From positions 1 through 34,153 of the forward strand of contig CAJMQE010000041.1 in the NCBI GenBank assembly GCA_905215405.1: DNA of 34,153 nucleotides, read 5' to 3'. The notes below the pieces were generated by a model, which saw nothing but the letters and a program-made list of their open reading frames with translations, was not told where the DNA came from and searched no databases. The position numbers were made by a program, and so were the translations under genes. This document shows, one piece after another, positions 24,888 to 34,090 of this stretch (position 1 is its first letter; each line of letters starts with the position of its first letter). This stretch comes from an uncultured bacterium (GTDB lineage Bacteria > Bacillota > Clostridia > Lachnospirales > Lachnospiraceae).

Positions 24888-26087
24888 ATGAGGTTAATCA
24901 GAAAAACAAAAGAAGGACATGAAAAACATTCAGATAAGGAAAGTAACTTTGAAGATCAGAGATTATTAAAACAAATGAATGACGTACTTGTACAGGTGCA
25001 TAATGGTAATCTTACTTTACGGTTGGAAAATACAAATAGCGAGCAGCAAGAAGTTACCAGTAATTTTAACAAACTATTAGATTTATTAGAAGACTCATTG
25101 AGTACCAGCAGAAGTGATCTGGAAGGTTCCATTCAGGAACTATCCGAAGAGAACAAAGAATACAAGCACCAGATAAAAGAATTAAACGAGAACTTAATCT
25201 TTGCCAATAAAATTGCAAAAATAGGTCTGTGGGAAATGAATGTCGTTGCCGGCGATCCAGTCAATCCTAATAATACCTTTATGTGGACCGAAGATTTCCG
25301 CCATGTTTTAGGATTTGATAGTGAAAGAGAATTTCCTAATGTATTGGGAAGCTGGGGAGACAGAATTCATCCAGACGACTCAGAACGTGTTTATTCTGCT
25401 TTTGGCGCGCACATGTCTGACAGAACTGATACTGTTCCTTTTGATGTAAAATATAAGATCATGTTAAAAAACGGCGAGTACCACTGGGTTCATTCACAGG
25501 GCAGTACCGTTAAAGATGAAAATGGTAATCCTGTTAGATGTATTGGTTCCATACAGGATATTAATGACGAGAAGATGAAAGAGTTCTTTGATATAGAGCT
25601 TACCGCAAAAATCGAGAACTTCTACCAGTCAATGCGAGAAATTGTAGAAAGCATTAAAGATGTAACACATACTGCACAGGAACTTGCAAATTATCAGCAG
25701 GATACTATGAAAATTTCAGAAAAGATAAAATCAGGAGCAGATGAAACCAAAGCAATCATCGCATTTATCAAAAACATTTCAACACAAACCAATTTATTAG
25801 GCTTAAATGCTTCCATAGAAGCAGCTCGTAGCGGACAGACTGGTTCTGGATTTAATGTTGTTGCAAGTGAAATCAGAAACTTATCCATAAGCAGTTCTGA
25901 CGCAGTTGAAAAGATAGGTAAGAGTATTAATGACATGAATTCATTAATTGATAATATCGTTGTAAATATGGAAAATATAAATGGCATAACACAATCACAG
26001 GCAGCTACAACAGAAGAGGTAAATGCCTGCGTTGACCAGGTCAATGACCTTATTGAAGAATTAGTAACAATGGTAAAAAGTATTTAA
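24888..26087 (+). CDS. Soluble PAS-containing chemotaxis receptor
   Basis: Cytoplasmic receptor of 399 residues without membrane helices. A helical, charged N-terminus (1-100) is followed by a PAS/PAC domain (about 105-226) with IGLWEMN, HPDDSERV and YHWVHSQG, all typical of PAS_3 folds that bind a small ligand or cofactor. The signalling part (about 235-399) is short and carries TNLLGLNASIEAARSG, the CheA/CheW contact tip, so it belongs to the shortest receptor class. A ribosome site AGAGG precedes the ATG with a slightly long gap. It is divergent from the pectate lyase gene (181 bases between) and ends in its own terminator. The ligand is unknown; oxygen, redox or a pectin breakdown product are guesses. 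Confidence 0.88.
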   Translation: MRLIRKTKEGHEKHSDKESNFEDQRLLKQMNDVLVQVHNGNLTLRLENTNSEQQEVTSNFNKLLDLLEDSLSTSRSDLEGSIQELSEENKEYKHQIKELNENLIFANKIAKIGLWEMNVVAGDPVNPNNTFMWTEDFRHVLGFDSEREFPNVLGSWGDRIHPDDSERVYSAFGAHMSDRTDTVPFDVKYKIMLKNGEYHWVHSQGSTVKDENGNPVRCIGSIQDINDEKMKEFFDIELTAKIENFYQSMREIVESIKDVTHTAQELANYQQDTMKISEKIKSGADETKAIIAFIKNISTQTNLLGLNASIEAARSGQTGSGFNVVASEIRNLSISSSDAVEKIGKSINDMNSLIDNIVVNMENINGITQSQAATTEEVNACVDQVNDLIEELVTMVKSI

Positions 26088-26205
26088 AATAACACCGTCA
26101 TTCTTCGTAAGCAGCGGAATCTGAAGAATATAATGATGAACTCATTGTCATATTTTAATCAATAAGACTCACGTACGATTCTGTCATTGTACATGAAGTT
26201 TTATC

Positions 26206-26245
26206 TAGCCGTGTATGATTGTATCGATCATACACGGTTATTTTT
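26206..26245 (+). terminator. Terminator of the PAS receptor gene
   Basis: Fourteen-bp stem (26206-26219 with 26227-26240, one wobble; core CCGTGTATGAT), seven-base loop, then TTTTTAT. Confidence 0.85.
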
Positions 26246-26344
26246 ATGTCCTGATCCTTTTAAGACATTTCTTAAAATAAGCTGGTTCCCACATGAACTA
26301 AATGCACTAGTAGATGAAATAAAAAAATAGATGAATTAAATATA

Positions 26345-26373
26345 CAAAATGAAATAGGTTTCATCTTATTTCA
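26345..26373 (-). terminator. Terminator of the YesN/YesM operon
   Basis: TGAAATA (26350-26356) pairs with TATTTCA (26367-26373) around a ten-base loop; on the minus strand TTTTGT follows. Modest strength. Confidence 0.5.
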
Positions 26374-26392
26374 CTCTGAAAGCAGCATGAGT

Positions 26393-27658
26393 CTAAGACA
26401 TCTGTCTGTACTCAGAAGGAGAAACACCCCTGTACTTTTTGAACAGAATACTAAAATACTGCGAGTTCGTATATCCTACCATATTTGCGATTTCATATGC
26501 CTTGTAACTGCTCTCTTTCAACAACTTTTCTGCGGTTCTCATGCGAACATCAATAATATAGTTGCTGATGGTCACCTCTTTATATTTCTTAAATATGGTA
26601 CTTACATAAGCAGGTGACAGATAGACGTATTTTGAGATCTGGTTCAAGGATAATTCCGGGTTATCATAATTGTTCTGAATGAACTGTACAATTTTTTCCA
26701 TTACATCTGCCATGTTTTCCTGTTTGCTCTTTGCCGTCCCGGAAAGCATCACCCTTGTATCTGTCTTTGTCCGATCCGTCAGTTTTAATACAGCCATTGT
26801 CTCTTCTGCACCAAGATAGGAATTATGCAGTTGCGTCAATTCCTCACAAATGCTTCCACCACTGATATACATATTTAACGGATTTTCTTCTTCCATCCTG
26901 TGCGCAAGCTGTTCAAGCTGCTGCTGGAACTTTTCAATTGTAAAACTGACCCTGTCCTTGATATTAACAACTACTTTAACACTTTCCTTATCCTGAAAGC
27001 AGACAGACTGCATCTGCCTCTCCTTCATGAATTCCATTATGTAATGCATGATATTCCCATCGTGCTTCGTACAGACGATCCGGCTTTCCCGCTTGCTGTT
27101 GTAGGTCTCCATTGCGAAACTGAGCACAATATACCTGCCATCTCCAAAGCCATTGAACAGATCTATAGGACGATCCTCATAGAGTTCCATTGTATTCTCA
27201 TATTCATTCAGACACAGCTGCTGAATATAATCACGCAGAAGATAGGATTTATTTTCCTGCCTGATATCCTCATGTTCTCTGTCAATACGGCACTGTGTGA
27301 TCATTCCACACACTTTCTCCAAAATCACATCATTGCTTTCATACTTCATGACATAATCGTATACTCGATACTGAATCGCTTTCTTGGCGTAAGAAAACTC
27401 TTCGTATGCCGATAGCAGAATCATTTTGATCCTAGGAAAATACTCGCTCACGTATTTTGCAAGTTCGATTCCATCCATAAAAGGCATACGGATATCGGAA
27501 AGTACGATCTCCGGCATTGTCCGCTCGATCATTTCCACTGCTTCTTTTCCATTCTTCGCCTGTGCTACGACCTGGATTCCATGACTGTTCCAGTCAATAT
27601 TAGACGCCAGACCACTTCGTAAAATCTCATCATCATCTACAATTAATAATCGATACAT
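26393..27658 (-). CDS. YesN-type response regulator with AraC DNA-binding domain
   Basis: Transcription regulator of 421 residues. The receiver domain (1-120) has the acidic pocket DDD at 8-10, the phosphate acceptor Asp55 in LSDIRMPFMDG and a conserved lysine; the middle part (about 140-300) is a variable helical linker region as in YesN/CcmR proteins; the C-terminal 100 residues hold two helix-turn-helix units of the AraC family (LSLNQISKYVYLSPAYVSTIFKK and YKAYEIANMVGYTNSQYFSILFKK). It is the second gene of a pair, 17 bases after the histidine kinase. In this family the regulator usually activates a neighbouring sugar ABC importer, here the operon starting at 32709, and possibly the pectate lyase gene. 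Confidence 0.92.
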   Translation of the reverse strand: MYRLLIVDDDEILRSGLASNIDWNSHGIQVVAQAKNGKEAVEMIERTMPEIVLSDIRMPFMDGIELAKYVSEYFPRIKMILLSAYEEFSYAKKAIQYRVYDYVMKYESNDVILEKVCGMITQCRIDREHEDIRQENKSYLLRDYIQQLCLNEYENTMELYEDRPIDLFNGFGDGRYIVLSFAMETYNSKRESRIVCTKHDGNIMHYIMEFMKERQMQSVCFQDKESVKVVVNIKDRVSFTIEKFQQQLEQLAHRMEEENPLNMYISGGSICEELTQLHNSYLGAEETMAVLKLTDRTKTDTRVMLSGTAKSKQENMADVMEKIVQFIQNNYDNPELSLNQISKYVYLSPAYVSTIFKKYKEVTISNYIIDVRMRTAEKLLKESSYKAYEIANMVGYTNSQYFSILFKKYRGVSPSEYRQMS

Positions 27659-27675
27659 TTTATACCCCCACCACT

Positions 27676-29436
27676 TTACAAAGGAATTACGACCTTTACC
27701 TGCGTATAGACACCTTCTCCACTATCGTATTCCAAATGTGCCTGCTTTCCAAAAAATAACTGTAATCTGCTGTTCACATTAAAAAGCCCATAACTATCAC
27801 CCTGTTCCGTTCCATTCTGCAGCTTTTCATTTAATTCCTGTAACTGTTCTGTTGTCATTCCCTTGCCATCATCAAATACTTCAAGAATCATTTCATTGTC
27901 CTTCTGATATCCGGAAATGACAATCGTCCCTTTTTCCTCTTTGTTCTTGATTCCATGATAGATCGCATTTTCAACAAGTGGCTGCAATGACAGTTTTAAG
28001 ATTCCTTTTTCCATAATATTATCCGCGACATTGATACTGTAGTCAAAATCCTTCTCATACCGAAATCTCTGAATCATCAGATAATTCCTGATGTGTTCGA
28101 TCTCTTCCCTGACTGTAATGATATCTTTTCCATTGCTCAGCCCCAGCCTGTAAAATCCAGATAGCGCTTCACACATCTGTCCTGCTTTTTCGTTCTCATG
28201 CATTGCGATCAGCTGGTTGATCGATGCCAGCGTATTATAGAGAAAATGCGGTTGTATCTGCGCCTGTAGGATCTGCAGTTTTAACTTTGCTTTCTGATCC
28301 TGCTCCTGCCTTACCTGATCGAGCAACTGGTTGACGGATATCTTCATCTGGGACAGACCATTGGCAAGTGTCATGATCTCATAACCGGAGTTTACATGAA
28401 AGTCCACATCCGGATCTTTCTGAAATGCAATGACCTGTCTGGTCAGTTTTTCGATGGGCCGTGTAATAAGTGATGCAAATACCAGACCAATTGCTATTGT
28501 CACCAGTACCAGAATTACGATGATCGTTGTAAGCAACTGTGCCAGCTGCCTAGAACTGCTGATCATGTCTTTATAGGGCACAATCGCTGCTAGATACCAT
28601 CTGTTGACACTGATCGGTGAGAAAAAGGTCAACATAATCTCCTTTGATGCACCTTCCCTGAACTTATAGGTATCACTCCCCACATGCTGGTAGATATCTC
28701 TGATCTCTACATCCGATAGATCCGAATCCGCATTTACGGCATCTGATATCAGATATCCATCTGAACTAACTAGAGCTGTGTAGGCATTTTCACTGATTTC
28801 CACCTGATTTAGAAGCTCTTTAAAATACCCTGTCTTTAGATTTAAAATCAGAATACCTGTCTGCTGCCCGCTGGTATCTTTTAAAATCTGCGCCACACTG
28901 ATGACATTTCTTGGAATATTTGTCCGAAAGATCGTATCTACGTGATCATTGATCCAGATATACCCATAGTTCTCATCATACTGTTGCTGAAGGAACTCAT
29001 CCATATCCGCCGAGACCTTTTCATAGACCATATCATTGTAGACCTGTACCGATACCCCGTCTTTATTTTCGAAGTAAATGGAATCCACGATCTCACTATT
29101 TGCTGCATATAATCCGTTCATATTGTTATACACTTCTACCCGGTCATCATAGATCTGTGTTGGTCCATAGGTATCGTACCGGTTACTGGCCAGTCGCCAG
29201 AGCGCTGTCGTATCTCCCAGTTTATTGAACTGGTTGAGCACAAGTTCCAGGCGATTTCCAAACATTGTTGCAGTCTGCTTTGTAGTATTATTAATCAGTA
29301 ACGTCGTACTCTTTTCCACACGATCCGTTTCAAAGCGATAGATAAATACGGCGATCAGGATCTCTGCTACTGCACCAATTGAAATCATGAATAACGTCAG
29401 CTGTTTTTTAAAGGATAACCTCCTGTAAGATTTCAT
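27676..29436 (-). CDS. YesM-type sensor histidine kinase
   Basis: Membrane sensor of 586 residues. Order: membrane helix 13-35, an extracytoplasmic Cache-like sensor region about 36-295, second helix 301-324, HAMP about 325-377, and a His_kinase (LytS/YesM) core with the phospho-acceptor in AQIQPHFLYNTL (His near 397), then the ATPase domain with LQPLVENAIYHGI and FDDGKGM. All core residues are present. GAGGG lies four bases before the ATG. Its partner response regulator follows after 17 bases. Family members sense carbohydrates outside the cell, often with the help of a solute-binding protein; the locus suggests a pectin oligosaccharide, but this is inferred. Confidence 0.93.
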   Translation of the reverse strand: MKSYRRLSFKKQLTLFMISIGAVAEILIAVFIYRFETDRVEKSTTLLINNTTKQTATMFGNRLELVLNQFNKLGDTTALWRLASNRYDTYGPTQIYDDRVEVYNNMNGLYAANSEIVDSIYFENKDGVSVQVYNDMVYEKVSADMDEFLQQQYDENYGYIWINDHVDTIFRTNIPRNVISVAQILKDTSGQQTGILILNLKTGYFKELLNQVEISENAYTALVSSDGYLISDAVNADSDLSDVEIRDIYQHVGSDTYKFREGASKEIMLTFFSPISVNRWYLAAIVPYKDMISSSRQLAQLLTTIIVILVLVTIAIGLVFASLITRPIEKLTRQVIAFQKDPDVDFHVNSGYEIMTLANGLSQMKISVNQLLDQVRQEQDQKAKLKLQILQAQIQPHFLYNTLASINQLIAMHENEKAGQMCEALSGFYRLGLSNGKDIITVREEIEHIRNYLMIQRFRYEKDFDYSINVADNIMEKGILKLSLQPLVENAIYHGIKNKEEKGTIVISGYQKDNEMILEVFDDGKGMTTEQLQELNEKLQNGTEQGDSYGLFNVNSRLQLFFGKQAHLEYDSGEGVYTQVKVVIPL

Positions 29437-29471
29437 TACGCCCTCATCTTCCTTTAATCGACATTTTTCTT

Positions 29472-29480
29472 ATTATAACA
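29472..29480 (-). promoter_or_regulatory. Extended -10 of the yesM/yesN-like operon
   Basis: Minus-strand TGTTATAAT, about 36 bases before the kinase start. No clear -35, but the TGn element is present, so the pair can be transcribed separately from the importer. Confidence 0.55.
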
Positions 29481-29513
29481 TATTGCATCTATTCTCACAC
29501 ATAATTATATGCA

Positions 29514-29551
29514 AAATATAGACCCTGTCTTGTACAACAGGATCTATATTT
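29514..29551 (-). terminator. Terminator of the sugar importer operon
   Basis: Fifteen-position stem (29514-29528 with 29537-29551, one mismatch) and an eight-base loop; on the minus strand TTTTGC follows. The weak T-run could allow some read-through into the kinase gene. Confidence 0.65.
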
Positions 29552-29571
29552 ATGCAAACTGTCTATGCTAC

Positions 29572-30912
29572 TTATTTTTTGATCTGTGACTGATAATCTT
29601 TATAAGCTTCCTCCAGTGCGGCAGCCCATTTGTCCAGCATTTCCTGTGGTGTCATTTTTCCTGACATGACAGCCTGAATATTGGTCTCCATATCAGTCTG
29701 AATATTGGAGTATGTTGGAAGATAATATGGTGTATCATTGAACTTGATGTTATTATCTGTCTCGATTTTAACACCGACGCTCATATAAGGTGACTCTGTA
29801 AAGAAAGGATCTTTTGCAGCTTCTGTGTTGGCTGGAATTTCGCCATATAATTCACAGTACTTTGTATTGACTTCTTTGCTCAGATATAACTGCATAACTT
29901 TCCATACTGCATCTTTGTTCTTGGACTGTGAATTCATTGACAGTCCCAAAGGCATCAGTCCGGCATGTACGACGGTACCATTTTCACTTGCCGGGAAAAC
30001 AGCAGCCTGGAATTTGCTATAATCGCCTTCAAATGCAGTTTCCATTGATTTTGCAGAACCAAGGTTATGCACTACGATCCCGGCTTTTCCTGACTGGAAC
30101 GCATTGGCCAGTTCTGACCATCCCTTTGTCAGGTCATCCTGTGACGTATAATTGTTATAAGTGTCGACCAGATACTTCTGTACAAACTCTACGTTCTTTG
30201 GATCATTAATTGTACATTTGCCATTTGCATCAAAGTAATTTGTAATGCCTGAGTAAGCATACATCAACATTTCCAATGTATTTGCACTACCTGATCCACC
30301 ACGAATTGCAAGGCCATATTTATCACTCGATTTATCTGTCATCTTCTGTACAGATGTAAAGAAGTCATTCCAGTTCGTTGGTATGCCCATATTAATATCT
30401 TTGAGCCAGTCTGTTCTGACCCACATATTCCATGTCTGGGAGCTGTATGGAAGTGCATAGAGTCCAGTTCCATTTGGATCATATGTCTTGTTGGATTTGA
30501 TCAGCTCTTCATTGATCAGTCCCTTGTCTTCCCAGCTGTCAAAATACTCGTTCAGGTTCTGATAATACCCGCTGGTAACAAGCTCAGGACGAAAATCATT
30601 CGTAATATCAGGTGCTGTTCCTGCCTGAATCGCTACATCAAGTTTCTGTCTGTAATCTGAAAGATTTCCTGGTACACCGAGCATATCCAACGTAATATTT
30701 GGATATGTCTCATGAACATAATCCGCGAACCAGTCAAAGAATTCCTGTCTTTCCTGTGTGACAGATGCGGCCCAGAATGTTACGGTAACAGGCGCATTGG
30801 GATCTGTTGTTTCGCTGGTCGAAGCACTTTCGGATTTACCGCAGCCAGCAAGCAGTGTCGTTGATACAACGACTGTCGTTAAAAATAACGATGCAAGTTT
30901 CTTTAATTTCAT
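29572..30912 (-). CDS. Sugar ABC transporter solute-binding lipoprotein (CUT1)
   Basis: Extracytoplasmic binding protein of 446 residues, family 1 (MalE-like). The signal peptide ends in the lipobox LAGC with the lipid-modified cysteine at residue 24, followed by a Ser/Thr-rich linker; the mature part keeps the usual two-lobe pattern (VTFWAASVTQERQEFFDWFADYV at the start, repeated aromatic residues in the binding cleft such as the WNMWVRTDWLKD stretch). GGAGG lies seven bases before the ATG. It is the last gene of the three-gene importer operon and the only external component, so it sets substrate choice. Neighbouring pectate lyase makes unsaturated oligogalacturonate the best guess, with rhamnogalacturonan fragments as an alternative. 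Confidence 0.93.
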   Translation of the reverse strand: MKLKKLASLFLTTVVVSTTLLAGCGKSESASTSETTDPNAPVTVTFWAASVTQERQEFFDWFADYVHETYPNITLDMLGVPGNLSDYRQKLDVAIQAGTAPDITNDFRPELVTSGYYQNLNEYFDSWEDKGLINEELIKSNKTYDPNGTGLYALPYSSQTWNMWVRTDWLKDINMGIPTNWNDFFTSVQKMTDKSSDKYGLAIRGGSGSANTLEMLMYAYSGITNYFDANGKCTINDPKNVEFVQKYLVDTYNNYTSQDDLTKGWSELANAFQSGKAGIVVHNLGSAKSMETAFEGDYSKFQAAVFPASENGTVVHAGLMPLGLSMNSQSKNKDAVWKVMQLYLSKEVNTKYCELYGEIPANTEAAKDPFFTESPYMSVGVKIETDNNIKFNDTPYYLPTYSNIQTDMETNIQAVMSGKMTPQEMLDKWAAALEEAYKDYQSQIKK

Positions 30913-30959
30913 AATGTAACCTCCTCATATATAAATACATTTTTTGGTTCCATACTCTG

Positions 30960-31802
30960 TCAGCCTTTTACGGCTCCTGTACTCAATCCTGCAATCAGGT
31001 GTTTCTGAATAAATGCGAATAGGATGACCGGTGGAATCAGGGCAATAATGCTTCCTGCTGCCAGTGCCGGATAATTAACGGAATACTCACCGATCATGGA
31101 TTTCAATCCAACTGGAATGGTAAATTTGCTCTGTGTCTGAATAAAAGTAAAGGAAACTAAAAATTCATTCCAGCAGCCAATAAATGCAAATGCTGTAACA
31201 GCAACCAGACCTGGTTTTAACATTGGAAGCAGGATCCTGAACATGATCGTTCCTTTCCCAGCCCCGTCTACCATCGCGGCCTCATCAATTTCCTTTGGGA
31301 TCGCATTGACAAAGCTTCTCATCAGAAGCGTATTGAACGGTGTCTGCAGTAAAATATTGAAAATGATCAACGCCAGTGGTGTATCGATCAGACTCATATT
31401 CTTGAATACCGAAAACATTGGCACGATGTAGAGAATAACAGGCATCATCTGTGTTCCAAGTAGTAAGATGACCAAACAGTTCTTTCCGATAAAGGAGTAT
31501 CTGCTCAAAGCATAAGCATTGCAGACACATAGGAAACTGATCACGACCACTGAAGTAACGGAAACAAATATACTATTTAAAAAGTATCTTGAAAATCCAC
31601 TCTTTGTCCATACGAAAATATAATTATCAAAATTCAATTTTTCCGGCAGATATTTAATGGTCGATGATGTGAACTCCGGTATCGTCTTGAACGATGTAGA
31701 CAATGCCCACAAAAATGGAATCAGTACGACCAGTGCAATAATTAACAGCGGAAGATAGAGATAGAAAATTCTGGCTACTTTCTTCTTCGTTCTATAAGGC
31801 AT
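30960..31802 (-). CDS. Sugar ABC transporter permease, MalG type
   Basis: Second membrane subunit of the importer, 280 residues and about six helices. The EAA loop that touches the ATPase is EIDEAAMVDGAGKGTIMFRILLP. GGAGGTG six bases before the ATG at 31802 fixes the start; the frame could be opened five codons earlier (31817), but that codon overlaps the ribosome site. The gene overlaps the end of the MalF-type gene by 11 bases, which indicates coupled translation. Confidence 0.93.
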   Translation of the reverse strand: MPYRTKKKVARIFYLYLPLLIIALVVLIPFLWALSTSFKTIPEFTSSTIKYLPEKLNFDNYIFVWTKSGFSRYFLNSIFVSVTSVVVISFLCVCNAYALSRYSFIGKNCLVILLLGTQMMPVILYIVPMFSVFKNMSLIDTPLALIIFNILLQTPFNTLLMRSFVNAIPKEIDEAAMVDGAGKGTIMFRILLPMLKPGLVAVTAFAFIGCWNEFLVSFTFIQTQSKFTIPVGLKSMIGEYSVNYPALAAGSIIALIPPVILFAFIQKHLIAGLSTGAVKG

Positions 31803-32709
31803 TTTCTTCACCTCCATAATGACTCATCTTGATATATACAACTGCAAAGATCAGAAGGAATATGAATGTTACAACTCCGATCGCTGAACCATATCCATAA
31901 TTTCCTTTAATGATCGCTGTCTTCATCATATAGATCGGAAGCGTCGTTGTCTGATCCATAGGACCACCATTTGTCAAAGTAAAGATCATATCAATGGAGT
32001 TGAATTCCCAGATACCTCTTAAAAGTGTTGCAAATATGATACTTTCCTTTAAGAATGGCAACGTTATGTAAAAGAATTGTTTCACAGGACCACATCCGTC
32101 CATGGCACTTGATTCATACACATCCGATGGAATTGACTGCAGTGCAGCAAGTATATTGATTGCAAAGAAGGGAACGCCCCTCCATAATTCTGCAACGATA
32201 ACAGCCGGGAAAAATGTATGGGAATCGGATAGCCAGGCGACTTTACTGGAAATGATACCCGTTTTCATCAAAAGATCATTGATCAGACCGCTTGACTGAT
32301 CATACATCAGTGTCCACAGCATTGTGACCAGCACTCCGGATACTGCCCATGGTACCAGTGCAATCGCTCTCGCGATTCCCCTACCTTTAAATTTCTGATT
32401 CAGTATCAGTGCCACTGCAGTTCCAAGAATCAGCTGCAGAACCACCTGCGACAACACCCATTTCAACGTAATCAGTGCCGAACTCCAGAACAGCCCGTCT
32501 TTGGTAAAGAGCTTTGTGAAATTAGAAAATCCGGCGAACCCGTTTGCAAATACATTTTTCAGATTATAATTCTGAAGACTCAGATAGAATACCCGGATGA
32601 TCGGATACCCCATAAAGCAAATGATAATCAGAAATGTAGGTGCCACAAGCAGCAATGGAAATATCTGATTAAATGAAATTTTCTTCTTACTCTTTCTATT
32701 CTGCTTCAT
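31792..32709 (-). CDS. Sugar ABC transporter permease, MalF type
   Basis: First gene of the importer operon, 305 residues and about six membrane helices, with the EAA loop ESSAMDGCGPVKQFFYITLP near residue 205. This is the CUT1 carbohydrate uptake family. The ribosome site AAGGGAAG before the ATG is moderate. No ATPase gene follows, so the importer probably uses a shared MsmK/UgpC-type ATPase coded elsewhere, as is common in Firmicutes. Three tandem 15-bp repeats lie 20-65 bases before the start and may be part of its control. Confidence 0.93.
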   Translation of the reverse strand: MKQNRKSKKKISFNQIFPLLLVAPTFLIIICFMGYPIIRVFYLSLQNYNLKNVFANGFAGFSNFTKLFTKDGLFWSSALITLKWVLSQVVLQLILGTAVALILNQKFKGRGIARAIALVPWAVSGVLVTMLWTLMYDQSSGLINDLLMKTGIISSKVAWLSDSHTFFPAVIVAELWRGVPFFAINILAALQSIPSDVYESSAMDGCGPVKQFFYITLPFLKESIIFATLLRGIWEFNSIDMIFTLTNGGPMDQTTTLPIYMMKTAIIKGNYGYGSAIGVVTFIFLLIFAVVYIKMSHYGGEENAL

Positions 32710-32729
32710 AGTATACTTCCCTTCTCATA

Positions 32730-32774
32730 TGATTGATCCATACCTAATCGATCTATGTATGATTGATCTATGGC
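32730..32774 (-). repeat. Three tandem 15-bp repeats before the importer operon
   Basis: Consecutive copies at 32730-32744, 32745-32759 and 32760-32774, each built around ATYGATC followed by YAT (plus strand). Copies 1 and 3 share TATGATTGATC when the two preceding bases are included. They lie in the likely 5' leader of the MalF-type gene, between a weak promoter-like region and the ribosome site. A regulator-binding array or an RNA-level element is possible. The rest of the gap (32775-33005) is AT-rich and shows no gene; no clear terminator for the upstream acyltransferase was found. Confidence 0.6.
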
Positions 32775-33005
32775 TATATCCTACACTTTTGCCCTAAGAA
32801 AGAGAATAAACTATCTTTCGATTGATGTTTGTTATTTTTTGCTTTTTCTGAACTTAAGAAAAGTTGTGAAGTTAAAAAAAGACTAAGTAACAAAATCATC
32901 CCAATCATGCTTTTTCCGTCACCCAGATTCCCGCACATAATTGTAATACTATCTGTTACCCAGTCTTCTTATTTTTACCAGCTGCTTTTCTAGCGCTGTA
33001 AGTTC

Positions 33006-34037
33006 TTATTGTTTTTCTCTTTTCTTCCTGCACTTTCTTCTGACAAAACTGATCGCCCCAGCTACTGTCAGCGTCACCACACAGACCAGCAGTGGTTTTA
33101 GGATTCCCTGAATGCCCGTCCTGCTCTGAAAGATATAGACTTCTGAAACATACAGAATCACAGGATGCAGAATGTAGACATAAAGAGAGCCTTCTTCTCC
33201 AAGATTCGTGATCCAGGCAATTCCGGTGTTTCCTGGATTTTTCAAACAGTAAAAAAATGCGCATACTGCAAGAATACAGTTTCCAAGATATAATCCGGTG
33301 GAGGTGATACGCTCCACATGACACAGATTGTTAAAAAGTAGATCTTCCAAAACGATCAGAATGCCTCCGATCAGCATCCAGATCAGCAGTTTTTTCCCTG
33401 ACAGACCTGCACTTTTTGTTGCAGCCTGAATTTGTCTCAGATAGTATCCCAGGAAAAAGAACGGCAAAGCAAGGAATAATCCCCTTCTCCAGACATCTGG
33501 TACATCTGTGCCCATTATATAAAGAACTCCCGGAAAAACGAGTCTGCCTGCCATCATAAGCAATGACAGAACTAAGAATACATTTTTGTGCTGTATCTTC
33601 CTCAATCCCAACATCAATACATAACACATCATCAAGGTCGGCAAAAACCAGAGGACTGCACATAAATCTGTAGTATCACCAAATACGACGAGCTCTATTA
33701 AATTCTGTAAGGAAAATACATGCTTCAGCCATAAAAAATACCTGTTCCAGTCAGATCCAAGATACACAAAATTCCAGACCAGATAGACAAGAATACTGCC
33801 AAGAAAGATTTTTCCTATGTGCCATATTTTCCGAAGATATCGTCCGGTACTATTATCCTTTGCGCTGTAACTAAAAAATCCGGATATCAACATAAAAAAC
33901 GGAACTGCTGACAATCCGATCCTCGCCAGTGCCGTTCCTATGTGACCCGGAAATACTGCATGTACAAATATGACCATGATACATGCGATTCCCTTAAAGA
34001 AATCCATACAATAATTTTCTTTTTTTATCTTTGGCAT
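33006..34037 (-). CDS. Acyltransferase-3 family membrane protein
   Basis: Integral membrane protein of 343 residues with about ten helices, the compact form of the acyltransferase-3 family that O-acylates (often acetylates) sugars of surface polymers. The conserved opening MDFFKGIACIMVIFVHAVFPG carries the key histidine (His26), and FFMLISGFF and LWFLPTLMMCY follow as in the family. A basic C-terminal tail is cytoplasmic. GGAG lies seven bases before the ATG. Unlike the acyltransferase at 10988-12655 it has no extra extracytoplasmic domain. It lies upstream of the importer operon on the same strand but its function does not clearly fit with pectin use; wall-glycan acetylation is more likely. 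Confidence 0.85.
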   Translation of the reverse strand: MPKIKKENYCMDFFKGIACIMVIFVHAVFPGHIGTALARIGLSAVPFFMLISGFFSYSAKDNSTGRYLRKIWHIGKIFLGSILVYLVWNFVYLGSDWNRYFLWLKHVFSLQNLIELVVFGDTTDLCAVLWFLPTLMMCYVLMLGLRKIQHKNVFLVLSLLMMAGRLVFPGVLYIMGTDVPDVWRRGLFLALPFFFLGYYLRQIQAATKSAGLSGKKLLIWMLIGGILIVLEDLLFNNLCHVERITSTGLYLGNCILAVCAFFYCLKNPGNTGIAWITNLGEEGSLYVYILHPVILYVSEVYIFQSRTGIQGILKPLLVCVVTLTVAGAISFVRRKCRKKREKQ

Positions 34038-34081
34038 TGATTTACTCCATTTAAAATTCTATTTGTAACCATCTTCTACTT

Positions 34082-34090
34082 ATTATATCA
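34082..34090 (-). promoter_or_regulatory. Extended -10 of the last acyltransferase gene
   Basis: Minus-strand TGATATAAT about 45 bases before the ATG. No strong -35. The final 60 bases of the window show nothing else. Confidence 0.5.

Larger units (their letters stand above)
26088..26392. other. Convergent intergenic region with two terminators
   Basis: Gap between the PAS receptor (plus) and the response regulator (minus). It holds a plus-strand terminator at 26206-26245 and a minus-strand one at 26345-26373. Nothing else is recognised between them. Confidence 0.7.

Noticed and set aside
26900..27415. Plus-strand open frame of 171 codons
   Set aside because: Antisense to the response regulator gene; no family features or ribosome site.
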